64,000 nt of DNA from Medakamo hakoo (taxonomy: Eukaryota; Chlorophyta; Trebouxiophyceae; Coccomyxaceae), in contig CP089459.1 of assembly GCA_026636295.1 (NCBI GenBank), forward strand, positions 806,001-870,000, read 5' to 3'. The first letter of the stretch is position 1, and every line of letters begins with the position of its first letter. The notes under the pieces were generated by a model, which did no database searches, was not told the origin of the DNA, and was given only the letters and a program-made list of their open reading frames with translations. The position numbers and the translations under genes are program-made. Shown in pieces: positions 62,301 through 64,000 of this stretch.

Positions 62301-63034
62301 GGCAGTCGCGGCCGTGGGTGGTGGGACGGACGTCTTGTACAGGCTGTGTTTTTTTTTTTTGGACGGGGGGCGGGAAGGCGAGGAGAGGAGTGGTGAGCGT
62401 GCGTGGGCGCGCGAAAAAGCGAGCGCAGCGCACAGAAAAGGCGCGCGCGGGCGGCTGCAGGCCATGCGCACGTGCTCCACCACCATCCCACACTAATCGC
62501 CGATGCCCACTTATCTCACAACAGTGCGGAGCGAGGCCTGGCACGGCGTGTGGCCGCGGCAAAACGGGGCGGCGGGCAACGCTTGGCCGCGGACGCAGCG
62601 TGCCCAGTCACCTCTGCAATCGACCGGCCCACAAAAGAGCCCCGGCCGGGCAGCCACGGACCGCCGTTCCTCCACTCCCTCCCACCTGAACGACATGCCC
62701 ACACCCTGGGCATGCCGTGCGTGTCAAGTCTGTGTGCCAAGGTCTCACCTCGAGGTGTACAGCGCGTGGCACGACCGGCGCTCGCCGGACGGGCGCCGCT
62801 CCGCCGACGTCCGCCGCGACGCGCCGGGTGACCGGCCACGGCCTCGCGGGAGGGACGACGAGCCGGGGCGCATGCAGGGGCTCAGAGAGGTGCGTGGGCG
62901 CCTGGGCGTGAGGTCGCGAGGGGGGGGGGGGGGGGCGGGACGCCCCGCGTCGACGCCGTCTGCAAGGGGGGCCAGAGTTCGCGGTTTTGGGGACCCCCTC
63001 GGCTCAACCACACCTCATTGCGCCCATCCTTTTT
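62301..63034. other. Region with an ambiguous exon
   Basis: 734 bases. A G/C-third-position stretch at about 62755-62893 is open on both strands with splice-like ends: on plus it reads VYSAWHDRRSPDGRRSADVR and ends at a GTGCGT donor; on minus it reads RGRSPGASRRTSAERRP and stops at 62745, which could be the last exon of the gene at 63.0-64.0 kb. A G run (62920-62936) follows. I could not decide between them. Confidence 0.4.
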
Positions 63035-63988
63035 TCACCCGCCCGTCCGCCGGCCCAGCAGCCCCCGCCAACTCCTCCTCGCCGGCTGCTGCCCGCCCCC
63101 ACCCCCACCCGCTTCCGCGGCCGCCACCCGGCCCGCCAGCCCCGCCAACAGCTCGTCCTTCTCGGCCAGCAGCGCCTTCCTCAGCCCGAGCGCGGCGCGG
63201 GCCGACGCGGCGCGCGCGGCCGCGCCGGCCGCCGCCGTCGCCGCCGCGTCCGCGGCGGCTCGAGCCGCGGCCGCACGGGCCGCACCGGCCCGAGCACCGG
63301 CAGCCGCGGCGGCTTGTGCCGCGCGCGCGCACGTCAGCTCACCCCGCGCGGCAGCGGCGGCGGCGGCCGCGTCTGCCGCGGCCGCGGTCGCCGTGGTTTG
63401 CAGGGCGACGGCGGCGGCCACCTCCCCACGCAGGGCGTCTGCCAGCGCCGCCAGGCGCTGGGCAGCCGCGCTCGTCGGCGGGGGTGGTGGAGGGTCGGGG
63501 GCGGGAGGGTCGGCCGCGGCGGTCCCGCCGCCGCCGCCGCCGCCCCTGCCCCGCCGCGGCCGGGCAATTTCCAGCACCGCCGCCGCCGCGCCACCGCCGT
63601 CGGTCAGCGGTCCTTGCAGCGGCGGGTACATGGCGCCGCGCACTGCTGTGGGCGGGCGGGGCGGAGACAGCGCGCACGAGCCGCCGCCGTCGCCGCCGCC
63701 GCCGCCGCCGCTGGGCACGACGGGCCCGCTGGGCGGGCCCGCCCGCGCGAGGTGGGCCAGCGTCGCGGCGGTGAACGCCTCCACGCCGCCCTCCCAGGCG
63801 GGCGGGACGTACCACTGGACGGGCTCCAGCCGGATGTGCGGCGGCGGACCGGGCTCTCGCATTGGCGCTGCTGCTGCTGCTGCGGCGGCGGCCGCGGCGG
63901 CAAAGGGCGACGGCAGGGGCGGCGCGGCCGACGGGGAGGGCGGCGCCCGCCCGCCACCCCCGCCGCGCCCGCCCCCCCGCCCCGTCAC
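63035..63988 (-). CDS. Coiled-coil protein of unknown function, partial
   Basis: 318 codons to a stop at 63035; the gene may continue off the window to the right. PPHIRLEPVQWYVPPAWEGGVEAF is a well-formed folded-looking segment; the second half is an Ala-rich coiled coil (RLAALADALRGEVAAAVALQ, then LRKALLAEKDELLAGLAGRV) and a basic tail RSWRGLLGRRTGG. The stop TGA overlaps a possible donor (GG|GTGA), so the gene may instead splice to 62917-62745. Codon use supports the minus strand. Family not recognised. Confidence 0.5.
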   Translation of the reverse strand: MTGRGGGRGGGGGRAPPSPSAAPPLPSPFAAAAAAAAAAAAPMREPGPPPHIRLEPVQWYVPPAWEGGVEAFTAATLAHLARAGPPSGPVVPSGGGGGGDGGGSCALSPPRPPTAVRGAMYPPLQGPLTDGGGAAAAVLEIARPRRGRGGGGGGGTAAADPPAPDPPPPPPTSAAAQRLAALADALRGEVAAAVALQTTATAAAADAAAAAAAARGELTCARAAQAAAAAGARAGAARAAAARAAADAAATAAAGAAARAASARAALGLRKALLAEKDELLAGLAGRVAAAEAGGGGGGQQPARRSWRGLLGRRTGG

Positions 63989-64000
63989 CGCTTCCCGCTC

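Overview
The window is a piece of a nuclear chromosome from a very GC-rich green alga, most likely a chlorophyte of the Chlorella-like (trebouxiophyte) kind; that placement is inference. The plant-lineage signs are direct: a plant-type TOM20, a B-type (plant-specific) CDK with PSTALRE, a Dof zinc-finger factor, GDP-L-galactose phosphorylase (VTC2), and a chloroplast sensor kinase lacking its phospho-acceptor His. Genes are split by short introns with GTGCGT or GTGAG donors and CAG acceptors. Third codon positions are almost all G or C, so most long reading frames on the opposite strand are artefacts. There is no sign of prokaryotic, viral or transposon sequence.

Layout, left to right: TOM20 (3' end only), a 46-bp perfect palindrome, and a tRNA-Gly with a long intron (0-1.3 kb). 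Era GTPase and mitochondrial uL11, then uL1/RPL10a (1.5-5.6 kb). Auxilin-like J protein, prefoldin 3, FAD/NAD(P) oxidoreductase and CDKB (6.2-13 kb). A pseudokinase, then Hikeshi and a 38-residue Brawnin-like microprotein on one strand 31 bases apart, facing an unknown 92-residue gene (13.3-17.1 kb). Chloroplast sensor kinase head-to-head with a RavA-like AAA+ ATPase, followed by two small membrane-protein genes (17.2-23.3 kb). VHS-domain protein head-to-head with a SAC3/GANP protein, then an O-fucosyltransferase-like enzyme (23.5-30.6 kb). Patatin-like lipase head-to-head with a cyclic-nucleotide-dependent kinase (30.8-35.4 kb). Organellar release factor 1 head-to-head with SRP14 (35.5-37.7 kb). 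VTC2 with a spliced non-AUG upstream ORF (37.9-40 kb). A fused acyltransferase/fatty acyl-CoA reductase gene bracketed by direct repeats and followed by a long GT microsatellite (40.2-44.9 kb). Dof factor (45-48.2 kb). APC4 head-to-head with KRI1; DeSI-type peptidase head-to-head with IWR1; then FANCD2 only 88 bases after IWR1 (48.5-61.3 kb). Two poorly resolved genes close the window.

The content is mostly housekeeping: ribosome biogenesis and translation (uL1, uL11m, KRI1, RF1, Era, SRP14), cell cycle and DNA repair (CDKB, APC4, FANCD2), membrane traffic, chloroplast signalling and ascorbate synthesis. Neighbours are rarely functionally linked. The repeated theme is compactness: nine closely spaced divergent pairs, several convergent ends within 110 bases, and two same-strand pairs close enough to be polycistronic. 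The observations most worth following are the VTC2 uORF, the acyltransferase-FAR fusion with its flanking repeats, and the Brawnin-Hikeshi pair. All exon joins were made by eye from splice consensus, reading phase and protein-family similarity.
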